From positions 124,001 to 188,000 of the forward strand of contig JAILXV010000002.1 of assembly GCA_045430285.1 (NCBI GenBank): a stretch of DNA of 64,000 nt. The letters are read 5' to 3'. Position numbers and translations under genes: made by a program. The notes beneath the pieces are model-generated. The model did not search any database. It had not been told where the DNA came from and worked only from the letters and a program-made list of their open reading frames with translations. Below are positions 53,547-62,722 of the stretch, one piece after another. How positions within the stretch are numbered: position 1 is the stretch's first letter; each line of letters opens with the position of its first letter. Source of the stretch: Agarilytica sp045430285 (lineage in GTDB: Bacteria > Pseudomonadota > Gammaproteobacteria > Pseudomonadales > Cellvibrionaceae).

Positions 53547-54596
53547 GTGAGCTCTATTACCAGCACCTTAGACAAAGACCCACAGCTGATTCTGCATCAT
53601 GTACATCGCTACATCTTGAGCTGCCAGCGGGCCGACGGCGCTATTCTTTGGTTTGAGGACGGAAAACTCGACCCATGGGACCACACTGAAGCGGCCATGG
53701 GTTTGAGTATTAATGGCGACTTTAAAGGTTTTCGTCATGCCTTTGACTGGCTTATCAATATACAAAATAGCGACGGCAGTTGGTTCGCAAAATATTATGG
53801 TGCCCTAACCGATGAGGACTTAGACCGCGCAAAAATCGAAACAAATTTTGTCGCTTACCCTGCATGCGGACTCTGGCATTACTTTCTGATTAGTCAAGAT
53901 ATTGATTACGTACAACGCGCATTTCCCTATATCGAAAAAGCCATTAATTTTGTCCTCTCGCATCAATCAGAGGAAGGGGATATTCAATGGGCCTGCTCAT
54001 CCCAAGAAACATTACCAAAAGACGCGTTAATTACCGCATGCGCATCAATACTGCGCAGCCTAGAATGTGCAATTATGTTGGCGGAACGCTTAGATATCCC
54101 ACACACATGGACACCCCACTATATTAAACTGGCGGACACGCTTAAAAATAAACCTTGGCGGTTCGACCGCACTTGGGAACCCAAGACACGTTTTTCCATG
54201 GATTGGTTCTACCCTATCCTTTCGGGAATCTACTCAAAAGAAGAAGCCCAACAACGATTAAATGTTCGCTGGGACGAGTTCGTTCACCCTGAATATGGCT
54301 GTCGATGTGTAAATGACGAACCTTGGGTCACCATTGCAGAATCATGTGAGCTAACACTCGCTCTCATTGCTAGCGGCCAACAAAGCAAGGCTCATAAACT
54401 CTTTAACCAACTACTACGCTGGCAAGACGAAGACGGCGGATTTTGGACAGGTTACACCTATCGCGACAAAGTGATTTGGCCAAAAGAAAAAACAACGTGG
54501 ACTGCAGCTGCAACTTTGCTGGCTTTGGATGCGTTAGAAAATATTACGCCTGCTTCGACATTATTTACCACCGAAAGCGGCTTAACACACCTTTAA
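53547..54596 (+). CDS. alpha/alpha-toroid protein with QW-like repeats (prenyltransferase/squalene-cyclase-like)
   Basis: A 349-residue protein starting at GTG 53547. Repeated QxxDG(S/G)xW-type motifs (ILSCQRADGAILWFEDG, LINIQNSDGSWFAKYYG, LLRWQDEDGGFWTGY) are the QW signature of the alpha/alpha toroid of squalene-hopene cyclases and protein prenyltransferase beta subunits. It is only about half the length of a squalene cyclase and lacks a DxDD motif, so cyclisation chemistry is not indicated; a single toroid could also be a glycoside hydrolase-like or polyprenyl-binding domain. It follows the GT and methyltransferase genes in one operon. Confidence 0.75.
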   Translation: MSSITSTLDKDPQLILHHVHRYILSCQRADGAILWFEDGKLDPWDHTEAAMGLSINGDFKGFRHAFDWLINIQNSDGSWFAKYYGALTDEDLDRAKIETNFVAYPACGLWHYFLISQDIDYVQRAFPYIEKAINFVLSHQSEEGDIQWACSSQETLPKDALITACASILRSLECAIMLAERLDIPHTWTPHYIKLADTLKNKPWRFDRTWEPKTRFSMDWFYPILSGIYSKEEAQQRLNVRWDEFVHPEYGCRCVNDEPWVTIAESCELTLALIASGQQSKAHKLFNQLLRWQDEDGGFWTGYTYRDKVIWPKEKTTWTAAATLLALDALENITPASTLFTTESGLTHL

Positions 54597-54674
54597 ACTC
54601 TGCAAATTACACATAACCCCGAACAAATCGAAATAGCGCTTTTGCATTGCTATCATGCATGGATTAGAGTTTTA

Positions 54675-54774
54675 GAAGAGCCCGCTATATTTTCAGGGCC
54701 GCTGTAAATATATCCCTATACGCTCTGCTTCGGCATCCATGCCTCAGACGCCCTGAAAACATAGCGCCCTCTTC
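54675..54774. repeat. dispersed long-stem repeat, copy 2
   Basis: Arms at 54675-54699 and 54750-54774 are imperfect inverted repeats (22 of 25 bases pair; each contains CTAT(A/G)TTTTCAGGGC on the left-strand reading). The 50-base interior carries CGCTGTAAATATATCCCTAT, ACGCTC, CTTCGGCATCC and TGCCTCAGACGCCCTGAA, in the same order as in copy 1 at 24993-25183, which has an extra block of about 90 bases inside. It lies between convergent genes and could also help end their transcripts. Confidence 0.8.
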
Positions 54775-54793
54775 TCTATCACCTAAACCCTTC

Positions 54794-55192
54794 TTAACCG
54801 CAAGAACGATCAAGTCTTTCAATCTCCAGGTTAATGGCTCGCGTCGAAATTTGTACTTCCCACAACGAAATTAATAGGGAAGAAACAAGTAAGACAAGCG
54901 CCGCACCAAATAGTCCTTTCCCCCATAAACTCCAATTCATAAATAGCATGAACATTGACACGGTACATGCGACAAAAGACAAGACACCTAAGAATTGCAT
55001 CGCACGAATTAAATTTAGGCGTAAACGTAAATTCATAATCTGACGACGGATCAAATCTTTATTCTCGCTCCCCATCATAGCACTCAGATCACGGATAACT
55101 TTTGTTAACACCACGAAACGATTTGTATAAGCCAACAAAAGCAGAGATATCGCAGGAAATAGTAATGCGGGAGTGGTTAAGGTCATATCCAA
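54794..55192 (-). CDS. DUF2721 family membrane protein
   Basis: A 132-residue inner-membrane protein with three hydrophobic helices (ALLFPAISLLLLAYTNRFVVL, AMQFLGVLSFVACTVSMFMLF, LFGAALVLLVSSLLISLWEVQI). TNRFVVLTKVIRDL and the final ISTRAINLEIERL match DUF2721. No function is known. It runs opposite to the glycosyltransferase operon and in the same direction as the methyltransferase upstream of it, 24 bases away. Confidence 0.88.
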   Translation of the reverse strand: MDMTLTTPALLFPAISLLLLAYTNRFVVLTKVIRDLSAMMGSENKDLIRRQIMNLRLRLNLIRAMQFLGVLSFVACTVSMFMLFMNWSLWGKGLFGAALVLLVSSLLISLWEVQISTRAINLEIERLDRSCG

Positions 55193-55216
55193 ATCCTAGA
55201 ATGTACGATCAGCTTG

Positions 55217-55846
55217 TCAGGCCTGCGTTTTTCGCAGAAAGCCCAACGACTTCACTTGATCTATTTTTTCAAATTGTCCACTTTCAAGCACCCGCCGAAA
55301 AGCCTGATAAGGGCCCTGGCCGCCCTCATGGGGGTGCTCAAATAAATCGTGTACAGCAAACACCCCTCCAATCGCCACCTTAGCAGACCACAACAAGCAA
55401 TCCTTTAAAGCATTCTCTGGACTATGGCCGCCATCAATAAAGACAAAACCCAGAGGCGTTGCCCAGTGTCGGGCAACCACTTCGGATTTCGCGACCAAAG
55501 GAACAACTGTTTCTTCCAGATCAGCTAACCGGAGCGTACGGCGAAACAAAGGAAAACTATCGACCAGCTGTTCGTTTTGATCAAAAAGATCAGGGTCGTG
55601 ATACTCCTCACCCAATTGATGCTCTTCTGACCCTCGATGATGGTCAAGGGCATAGAGTGTGTTACCGCTACGGCGACAGGCCTCTCCAATATACACCGTG
55701 GATTTACCGCAATAACTGCCAACCTCTAATGCAGGCCCCACCGCAGCAATACCACCGACATAATGATTTAGCGCATCACCCTCTTCATGGTCGAGGAAGC
55801 CCTTAATTGTATTTTGAAAAATAAACTCTGATAATGCGGACAACAT
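55217..55846 (-). CDS. class I SAM-dependent methyltransferase (Methyltransf_24 type)
   Basis: A 209-residue methyltransferase of the type seen in glycan and cell-wall clusters. SAM-binding motif GPALEVGSYCGKSTVYIGEACRR is followed by LYALDHHRGSEEHQ and GFVFIDGGHSPENALKDCLLWSAKVAIGGVFAVHDLFEHP. Its start codon is 14 bases from that of the divergent acyltransferase gene, so their promoters must overlap the coding regions. DUF2721 follows it on the same strand. The substrate is unknown. Confidence 0.85.
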   Translation of the reverse strand: MLSALSEFIFQNTIKGFLDHEEGDALNHYVGGIAAVGPALEVGSYCGKSTVYIGEACRRSGNTLYALDHHRGSEEHQLGEEYHDPDLFDQNEQLVDSFPLFRRTLRLADLEETVVPLVAKSEVVARHWATPLGFVFIDGGHSPENALKDCLLWSAKVAIGGVFAVHDLFEHPHEGGQGPYQAFRRVLESGQFEKIDQVKSLGFLRKTQA

Positions 55847-55860
55847 AACATCTCTATTGT

Positions 55861-56607
55861 GTGGTTATTCCCTTGCGGAAAGAACATAAGCCCCTGTGGT
55901 TAATCGAGCTTACTCAATGGTGGCATGCATTATATGTCAAACACATCTGCACTCCACAGTTTGATCAACTAGGCGCCCACCCCTTCTTCTTTCACCCACG
56001 TTCGGTAAGCATTGCTGGCCACAATATATGCGCGGGCAAGCATCTGCATGTCATTAGTGAAACACACAAACCTGTCAGCCTATCCACCTGGTCGAGTAAG
56101 CAGGCACAAGGCCGCATAGACATCGGCGATCACTGCCTTATATCTCCAGGAACAAATATCGCTTCTGCGGTCAGCATTTCGATTGGAGACAATTGCATGA
56201 TCGCTGCCGACGTAAACATCTCAGACTGTGACTGGCACGGGATCTATAATCGAACGCGCCCCTTTCGTTGCTCAGCCCCCATCACGATCAAAGACAATGC
56301 GTGGATAGGTCAGAGAGCAATGATAGGCAAGGGTATTACAATCGGTGAAAATTCCGTAGTAGCAGCAGGGTCCGTAGTGATAGCAGATGTCCCCGACAAC
56401 ACTATTGTGGGAGGAAATCCAGCTAAGCCCATCAAAACAATTAATCCTAAGCGCCGTATGCTCACGCGAGAATTTCTGTTTACTGGGCACGGTGAAAGTG
56501 ATGATTTTTATGTGAAGAATCAAACTCTTTTACATCGCTATTTATTTCACAACAACACGCTATTTAATTGGCTGAGAACGCGTGTTCGGCCAACAAAGCA
56601 CGACTAA
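55861..56607 (+). CDS. left-handed beta-helix (hexapeptide) acyltransferase
   Basis: A 248-residue protein starting at GTG 55861. Hexapeptide repeats are plain from about 88 to 185 (GRIDIGDHCLISPGTNIASAVSISIGDNCMIAADVNISDCDWHG, then APITIKDNAWIGQRAMIGKGITIGENSVVAAGSVVIADVP) ending in NTIVGGNPAKPI, the signature of maltose/galactoside and sugar O-acetyltransferases. HGIYNRTRPF holds the likely catalytic His. It probably acetylates a sugar made in this cluster. The C-terminal 50 residues are extra and basic. Confidence 0.88.
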   Translation: MVIPLRKEHKPLWLIELTQWWHALYVKHICTPQFDQLGAHPFFFHPRSVSIAGHNICAGKHLHVISETHKPVSLSTWSSKQAQGRIDIGDHCLISPGTNIASAVSISIGDNCMIAADVNISDCDWHGIYNRTRPFRCSAPITIKDNAWIGQRAMIGKGITIGENSVVAAGSVVIADVPDNTIVGGNPAKPIKTINPKRRMLTREFLFTGHGESDDFYVKNQTLLHRYLFHNNTLFNWLRTRVRPTKHD

Positions 56608-56886
56608 CAACCCCAGACCTAATCGAATTTATCGTTTTCTTCTTTAAGTAATAAACACCCATTTCTTATTACCGCGTTCAACAAAAGGCGGTTAAATCGA
56701 TGTCATGTTCTCAGTGACTGAATAGTTATAAATGAAGCTAGTTCGTTTCGTTATATCGCCTTCCAGTTTTTTATAAAAATCGGGCTTCGATAGCCAATTA
56801 ACCTAATTAGCGCGCAATAAGACCATGATAGCCGCCAAAGCTTCGACTAAAATTATGAAGCAGTTCACACTTTGGCCTTATATAAT

Positions 56887-57504
56887 ATGAAACACCAAGC
56901 ACTTATACTACTCATCACCATGACCTTTTCTGTGTGTGCTTCAGCAGGCAGTATCTATCGCTATGTGGATGCAAAAGGCCGCGTTTCATTTTCAGATCAA
57001 CCCCGACACGATGGGTATATCCCTCTGGTAAAAACCTGGAAAGGCTGGAAAGAACTCACACCTCCATCAAACTTACGAGAAGGTATACTTGAGTATCGTC
57101 CACTTATCGAAGCCACCGCGATGCGCTATAGAATTTCCGCGGAACTGGTCAGCGCTGTTATCCATGCAGAAAGCCACTTTAATCCTGTCGCCGTTTCAAG
57201 CGCTGGCGCTGTGGGTTTAATGCAGCTTATGCCAGGCACAGCTTCAGATTACGATGTCTCGAATAGACAAGATCCGAAACAAAATATCGAAGGTGGTACA
57301 CGCTACTTACGAGATTTGCTGGCTTTATTTAACAACGATATTGAGCTTTCCGTAGCAGCATACAACGCGGGACAAAATGCCGTTATAAAACGAGGCAACA
57401 AAATCCCCCCCTACCCTGAGACACAGCGCTATGTTAAAAAAGTTTTAGCGCTATACAAACATTATCAAAATACAAATTACAGCGAACATTTAGCGCAATA
57501 TTAA
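56887..57504 (+). CDS. lytic transglycosylase with DUF4124 N-terminus
   Basis: A 205-residue secreted protein: signal peptide (ALILLITMTFSVCASAG), DUF4124-like segment (SIYRYVDAKGRVSFSDQPRHDGY) and an SLT domain. The catalytic Glu is in SAVIHAESHFNPVAVSSAGAVGLMQLMPGTA and the supporting motif in YLRDLLALFNNDIELSVAAYNAGQNAV. It cleaves peptidoglycan between MurNAc and GlcNAc, forming 1,6-anhydroMurNAc. ATG 56887 is chosen over TTG 56872. It converges with the TIGR02647 gene. Confidence 0.92.
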   Translation: MKHQALILLITMTFSVCASAGSIYRYVDAKGRVSFSDQPRHDGYIPLVKTWKGWKELTPPSNLREGILEYRPLIEATAMRYRISAELVSAVIHAESHFNPVAVSSAGAVGLMQLMPGTASDYDVSNRQDPKQNIEGGTRYLRDLLALFNNDIELSVAAYNAGQNAVIKRGNKIPPYPETQRYVKKVLALYKHYQNTNYSEHLAQY

Positions 57505-57589
57505 CGACGTAAAAGGTTTCCGTAGAGAGACCTGGATACCGTAAATCTGACTAACGGCACCCAGTCAAATAAAAGAAAAAAGTCGTTAA

Positions 57590-57823
57590 CTAATCTACAA
57601 GCAACTTAAATAAATTCTGCGCATGGTTCGCCGCTTTCAAACCTCGCTCAGTTAGGTAACCACCATCCACCTGATCAGTAAGCCCCTTTTTAAATAGCCG
57701 CTCTGCCGCAGACACCGCTTCTTCCGAAGCGCTATGAGAATGGACTTTGATACCACTCGCGGTGGAATCAAGATTAAACTGATTAAGAAGTTTAATTTCT
57801 GCCAAAGTTTCTGTCGAATACAT
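57590..57823 (-). CDS. TIGR02647 family small protein
   Basis: A 77-residue protein. LAEIKLLNQFNLDSTASGIKVHSHSASEEAVSAAERLFKKGLTDQVDGGYLTERGLKAA matches TIGR02647, small proteins typical of Pseudomonas and relatives. The helix-turn-strand pattern with DGGYLT may be winged-helix-like; a DNA-binding role is only inferred. It converges with the lytic transglycosylase gene and lies 61 bases beyond the pqiC stop. Confidence 0.88.
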   Translation of the reverse strand: MYSTETLAEIKLLNQFNLDSTASGIKVHSHSASEEAVSAAERLFKKGLTDQVDGGYLTERGLKAANHAQNLFKLLVD

Positions 57824-57884
57824 AATAATGACCCTTTTTGTTATATTTATTGTTCACCATTGTTGGCATGCACACCAACAAAAA

Positions 57885-58511
57885 TTACAGTTCGATCAAT
57901 GATTCAGCAATAGATCCAGAAAGACCATTTAGCAAACGATTCAGCGCAGCAATATAGTCATTCACATCATTCGAATTCGTCGTTTCTGAAAGACTAAGCG
58001 CACCAAGCTTAAGCGCTTTGTCTGCCTTTTTATTTAAAACAGTCCATTTCGCTCGCAGCTGAACCTCGCCGCCACGCACACCATCAAATTGTTCGATCAC
58101 AATTCGCACCTGATAGTCTGGCCGCGTTCGGTTGTCCCAAGGAAAACCCCATACCCCTTCCAGGGCTAGAGACTGAGACATATTATCTGCAAGCACCCGC
58201 GTCATGCTTTCTTTTAAACTTCCCGCCCATGCATGGTAACCGGCGATACGAACGCGTTGTGAATTCGTGACACTCACCACTGCAGGATTATCTAAATAGT
58301 CAGGCAAAATAATCGGACCTATACCTATGGAGACATCTTCCAGTGAATGTTCTGTGGGGGCTATATCACGCTCAGAAAACAACGAATAAAATTGCGTTGC
58401 AGGCCCGCTAGAGGCACAACCATTTATGCCGATGAATACAACCATCACAAGGCACAGGGTCCCTGTCAATTTAGTTGCGAGAATTGATGCACGCTGCACA
58501 GCATTACTCAT
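57885..58511 (-). CDS. pqiC: PqiC-type outer-membrane lipoprotein
   Basis: A 208-residue predicted lipoprotein (ABC-type transport auxiliary family). The signal TGTLCLVMVVFIGINGCASSG has a lipobox with Cys near residue 32. SIGIGPIILPDYLDNPAVVSVTNSQRVRIAGYHAWAGSLKESMTRVLADNMSQSL is the conserved core. In the Pqi system PqiC lies in the outer membrane and docks the PqiB tube. Its start overlaps the end of pqiB by eight bases. Confidence 0.9.
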   Translation of the reverse strand: MSNAVQRASILATKLTGTLCLVMVVFIGINGCASSGPATQFYSLFSERDIAPTEHSLEDVSIGIGPIILPDYLDNPAVVSVTNSQRVRIAGYHAWAGSLKESMTRVLADNMSQSLALEGVWGFPWDNRTRPDYQVRIVIEQFDGVRGGEVQLRAKWTVLNKKADKALKLGALSLSETTNSNDVNDYIAALNRLLNGLSGSIAESLIEL

Positions 58512-60105
58512 CTTTTTTAGCTCCAGAAATCAGTGCATTCGGATGGCGATTAAGTTCATTCATTAGTAGATCGACGGCTTTCGCGGCGTTACCGACAGAT
58601 TTTAACATTTCGGTCAGCTCATACTTTAACTCCGAATCTGGCGCGATCGCTTGGTCGATGCTTTTCATTGTCACACTTAACTGAGACAACGCTTCGTTCG
58701 CGCTTGCTAATGTTTCTTCCATATTACCCACGGCACCATCCATTTTCGCCGCCGTATTGCGTTCAGCTAATGTACCCAATATTGAATTTAGGCTTGCCAT
58801 ACTTTGAGAGAGGTCTTGCCCAATTTGATCAAACGGAATTTTGCTGATATTCCCGAGAATATCGCCCATTTGCTTGGTAATTAAATCCATCGAATCATCG
58901 ACGGTAGGTATTTCAGAATAATTTTCGTTTTTGACGAGTGAGGCTACTGGCTGATCCTCGATAAACACGAGGTCAATAAATCGTGAGCCTGTAATTAAAC
59001 TGGCGGTCTTCATCTGAGCTCGTAAACCCTGCGCGATCATTTTATTAATATTTTCATCAACTTGTTCACGAGTAGGCGATGTGTCGGGATCGAGTCGCTG
59101 CGGCTCCATGGAAATATAGACATCTAATGTTTTTTCCGTGTTTTCCGCGCTGGTCAATTCAACATCAACCACTTCGCCAATTTTTATTCCACGAAACTCT
59201 ACAGGCGCACCCACAGTTAAACCGCGCACAGAGCCAGAGAACTTAAGCAAGTAATAATATTCAATATCAAACTGACCTTCGAGAACAGACTCTCGATCAG
59301 GGTGTAGATAAAAACGGTGGCCCGCTATTGCGGGTTCGCTTTTCTCATAACTTGCCGCATTATCAAAGGCGATCCCGCCATTAATAAGCGAAGCGAGTGA
59401 CGCCATTTTTGCTTTCATTCCATCGGCATTAATGCTGACACCAAAACCACTGACATTCCAAAACCGACTACGTGTTCGGATTAACGAATCGTGAGGCGCA
59501 TGAATAAAAAAGTTAATATCAACGTAATCACGATTAGCTGACAACTGATACCCCGTCACCTCACCTACGCGGATTTGACGAAAATAAACAGGCGAACCAA
59601 TATCCAGTGAACCCAGCTCTTCTGCCTGCAGTACAAACTGCGTACCTGGCTCATCCGAGACGAAGGTTGGGGATTCATTTAGCCCAGTAAATTTACTGGT
59701 GTAATCCCCTTTTTCACCAGGGTCCATCACAATATACACCCCAGAGATGAGCGTTCCTAAGTTGGACACCCCTGTCGCGCTAATGCGTGGCGTCACCACC
59801 CAGAAGCGCGTATTTTCACTGAGATAGGATGACACACTGCGATCAAGCTCTGCTTTTACCACCACCGATTTCAAATCTTTACTGAGGCGTACAGACTTCA
59901 CCTTGCCCACCTGCACATCTTTCAGTTTGATCAGCGTTTGCCCCGCAATCACGTCGGAGGCTTGTGCAAAAGTGATTTGAATTTCCGTGCCTTTTTCTAG
60001 GCGCGCTTGTACCGCGAGCCAAATCGCAATCGTCAACGCGACGATGGGCACGATCCAAACAGGCGAAATCGCCCGAATATGTTGCACTACGGCTCTATTG
60101 ATCAT
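58504..60105 (-). CDS. pqiB: intermembrane lipid transport protein PqiB (MCE repeats)
   Basis: A 533-residue protein with one N-terminal transmembrane helix (SPVWIVPIVALTIAIWLAVQ) and three MCE domains in a row (beginning near GTEIQITFAQASDVIAGQTLIKLKDVQVGKV, then PGTQFVLQAEELGSLDIGSPVYFRQIRVGEV, then YLLKFSGSVRGLTVGAPVEFRGIKIGEV), followed by a helical C-terminus. It forms a hydrophobic channel across the periplasm for lipids. I start at ATG 60105 (MINRAVVQHIRAI), which overlaps the pqiA stop by 11 bases; the open frame reaches 60144. Confidence 0.95.
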   Translation of the reverse strand: MINRAVVQHIRAISPVWIVPIVALTIAIWLAVQARLEKGTEIQITFAQASDVIAGQTLIKLKDVQVGKVKSVRLSKDLKSVVVKAELDRSVSSYLSENTRFWVVTPRISATGVSNLGTLISGVYIVMDPGEKGDYTSKFTGLNESPTFVSDEPGTQFVLQAEELGSLDIGSPVYFRQIRVGEVTGYQLSANRDYVDINFFIHAPHDSLIRTRSRFWNVSGFGVSINADGMKAKMASLASLINGGIAFDNAASYEKSEPAIAGHRFYLHPDRESVLEGQFDIEYYYLLKFSGSVRGLTVGAPVEFRGIKIGEVVDVELTSAENTEKTLDVYISMEPQRLDPDTSPTREQVDENINKMIAQGLRAQMKTASLITGSRFIDLVFIEDQPVASLVKNENYSEIPTVDDSMDLITKQMGDILGNISKIPFDQIGQDLSQSMASLNSILGTLAERNTAAKMDGAVGNMEETLASANEALSQLSVTMKSIDQAIAPDSELKYELTEMLKSVGNAAKAVDLLMNELNRHPNALISGAKKDE

Positions 60106-61342
60106 TATCTTGTTCCAAACCATCCCACAGTAAACGCGGATCAAAAGTCTCCGCAGCGATCATCGTCAACACCACCACGGCACCGAAAGCGATAATAGCG
60201 CCTTCCGGCTCGACAGTGTAGACGAAGCCAAATTGAACAAGGGCGGTAAATATGGTGACGACAAATACATCCACCATTGACCAACGCCCCACGATTTCCG
60301 TTAAGCGATATAAAAACGCGCGATGCTTGATGCCCGTGGTCCAACGAGCGTAAACAGAAAACAACAAATAACATAGAATAATAAGTTTCATTACTGGCAC
60401 GGCAATACTTGCCACAAAGACCACCACCGCAATCCAATAAAGACCCGCGCCAATTAACGCCACCACACCGGAAAATATCGTATCGGTCTCGACCACCCCA
60501 AGGGAGGTATAGGTCATGATGGGTAGAACGTTGGCTGGAATATATAAAATAATGGAGGCCAAAACAAATGCCGTTGTCTTTTGCATGCTATACGGAATAC
60601 GTTTATGGATTTTGGACTGACAACGGGGGCATGCTCCTTCGTCCTCGACAATGGTAGCACCCACCATCGCATGACAGATATCACAGTCGTATACATATTC
60701 TCGGTTATAGGCCGTAAAATAATTATTGGTGTTAATCCATGACCATAAATTTCGGCGATCCATTTTAATAAAGGCAAGAATAAGCACCCCCACCAATAAA
60801 AATAACGCGTAGGCCCCTATTTCGAGTTTCAATACGGCCATGTCCGCCATTTTTACCGACGCGACCACCACACTCAGTAAAAACACTTCCAACATGCTCC
60901 AGGCTTGTGCTTGCACCAACCACCGCAGTAACGTGGTTTGTCCTGGGAGACGATGATTAAAATTGTAAGGAATAAGAATATAGAGAAACGCCAATATCTC
61001 AAAAAGCGGGAACAGAAATATTGTGGTAATCACCAAAGCCGCGAGCACCCAATTTCCGCGATCGAATAGGGCCCAAAAACCATCTAAGATCGTCACGGTT
61101 TGGCTTTGTGATCCAATCTCTAGTGTTAGAAACGGAGAAACTTGCGCCACCGCAAATAGAAAAGCCGCGGTCACGGCCAGCGCGCTGGCAGATTGCAACC
61201 ATTTACCATGCCCCGTATGCAGCAGATTGTCGCACACGCGACACACCATCTCATGCTCTGGCGATATCGCGACTACGGCTTGCAGCTCGCCGCACTCGTG
61301 ACACATCAACCAGTCTTTCTTTTCTGCATGAACGTCTGACAA
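60095..61342 (-). CDS. pqiA: inner-membrane protein PqiA
   Basis: A 415-residue membrane protein with two homologous halves, each opening with zinc-finger-like cysteines: CHECGELQAVVA and CRVCDNLL in the first, CDICHAMVG and CPRCQSKI in the second, each followed by four hydrophobic helices. PqiA is the inner-membrane partner of PqiB, and the operon is often stress-induced. It starts at ATG 61342 and is coupled to pqiB by overlap. A TATAAA-like -10 lies in the 93-base gap with ubiI. Confidence 0.95.
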   Translation of the reverse strand: MSDVHAEKKDWLMCHECGELQAVVAISPEHEMVCRVCDNLLHTGHGKWLQSASALAVTAAFLFAVAQVSPFLTLEIGSQSQTVTILDGFWALFDRGNWVLAALVITTIFLFPLFEILAFLYILIPYNFNHRLPGQTTLLRWLVQAQAWSMLEVFLLSVVVASVKMADMAVLKLEIGAYALFLLVGVLILAFIKMDRRNLWSWINTNNYFTAYNREYVYDCDICHAMVGATIVEDEGACPRCQSKIHKRIPYSMQKTTAFVLASIILYIPANVLPIMTYTSLGVVETDTIFSGVVALIGAGLYWIAVVVFVASIAVPVMKLIILCYLLFSVYARWTTGIKHRAFLYRLTEIVGRWSMVDVFVVTIFTALVQFGFVYTVEPEGAIIAFGAVVVLTMIAAETFDPRLLWDGLEQDNDQ

Positions 61343-61435
61343 AAGGGGGATCTCTGCTTAACCGTGTTAATTCGTATTGATTCACTTTCCAAGGCAGGCA
61401 ACAACCGAGTAAACCGTAACCAATTTTATAATGCT

Positions 61436-62638
61436 TTACGTGTGACCACTCGCAACTTTTAGAAATTGTTGTTTTAACCATGCACTGCGGTTAGCGAAAC
61501 GCAGGCCTTCATTTCGCATCCAACGAATGGCGGGGTCGTCCGCGCCAAACAAGCGCTTAAACCCTTCCATCGCTGACATAGCCAGTAAGTTGTGGCTCTG
61601 GCGACGACGCTCATAGCGTTTACCGATAGATGCATCACTCAGATCCACACCACGCCTTATCGCACGAGCAATTTCTTCTGAGAGCACCGTTACATCATAC
61701 AATCCGATGTTCGCACCCTGGCCTGCCAGTGGGTGGATAGTATGCGCTGCATCTCCCACTAGCACGATGCCTGGGCGCGTGTAGCGCGACGCATGCCGCT
61801 GCCGCAAAGGGAAACTTAAACGCTTTTCTGTCTGGGTCACACTCCCAAGTTTAGTTTCAAATTCACGACTCAGCACGCGACAGAATTCATCTTCATTAAG
61901 TGCCATCAACGTTTCAGCACGTTCTGGCTGAGTAGACCATACGATAGAGCAATGATGTTGGTCGCCCTCAGACAAGGACAGCGGTAAAAACGCTAATGGA
62001 CCGTCATCGGTAAAGCGTTGCCACGCAGTAAAGTGGTGGGGTTTTTCTGTTGTAACCGTAGAAACTATCGCTGTATGGTCATAATCCCATTCGCGCACTT
62101 TGAAATCCGCCAGCGCTCTTAAATTGGATCGCGCACCATCCGCCGCTACCACCAAGGATGCGTTTATGCTCTCACCATTACTTAACACGATAAGGGCTTT
62201 ATTTTCTTTTTGTTCATACGCGGTGACTGTTTCATTAAACAGTAATTCAACACCACTCACGTTATTCAGCAATGCATCCACAATCACTTTGTTTTCAATA
62301 ATGTGGCCAATATTATCCAAACGCGATGCGGCGCCCTCAAAATGAATATCGGCGGTACCAGTGCCGTCCCAAACAAACATGTCATTATAGGGGCAGGCAC
62401 GCGATGCCTTAATCGACTCCCATACATCTAATCTTTCGAAAAGGTTTTGATTCGCTTTAGATAGCGCAATAACACGTGGATCTATGGTATTTAGATCAAG
62501 AGGTGCCGGCGCACCGCCATCGACAACCATCACGCTAATGTCTGCAGAAAACGCAGATAATAAATTCGCAAGCGTTAAACCAATAATACCGCCACCCACA
62601 ATGGCGACATCCACATGCTTTTGAGTATCTTCTGTCAC
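61436..62638 (-). CDS. ubiI: FAD-dependent ubiquinone hydroxylase UbiI
   Basis: A 400-residue flavin monooxygenase (VisC type) that hydroxylates C5 of the ubiquinone ring. The FAD-binding motif is VAIVGGGIIGLTLANLLS, the DG motif is VVAADGARSNLR, and the second FAD motif is GIVLVGDAAHTIHPLAGQGANIGLYD. GDAAHTIHP matches UbiI rather than UbiH, which has GNAA. It lies 84 bases downstream of ubiH on the same strand and should be in the same operon. Confidence 0.9.
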   Translation of the reverse strand: MTEDTQKHVDVAIVGGGIIGLTLANLLSAFSADISVMVVDGGAPAPLDLNTIDPRVIALSKANQNLFERLDVWESIKASRACPYNDMFVWDGTGTADIHFEGAASRLDNIGHIIENKVIVDALLNNVSGVELLFNETVTAYEQKENKALIVLSNGESINASLVVAADGARSNLRALADFKVREWDYDHTAIVSTVTTEKPHHFTAWQRFTDDGPLAFLPLSLSEGDQHHCSIVWSTQPERAETLMALNEDEFCRVLSREFETKLGSVTQTEKRLSFPLRQRHASRYTRPGIVLVGDAAHTIHPLAGQGANIGLYDVTVLSEEIARAIRRGVDLSDASIGKRYERRRQSHNLLAMSAMEGFKRLFGADDPAIRWMRNEGLRFANRSAWLKQQFLKVASGHT

Positions 62639-62722
62639 TGAATTAGAAACCCCGAATATAAAGCTGAATACATAAAGAGCGCAAAGAAGGACGCGCCCTG
62701 CTTTTCCACACTAACCAACTCG

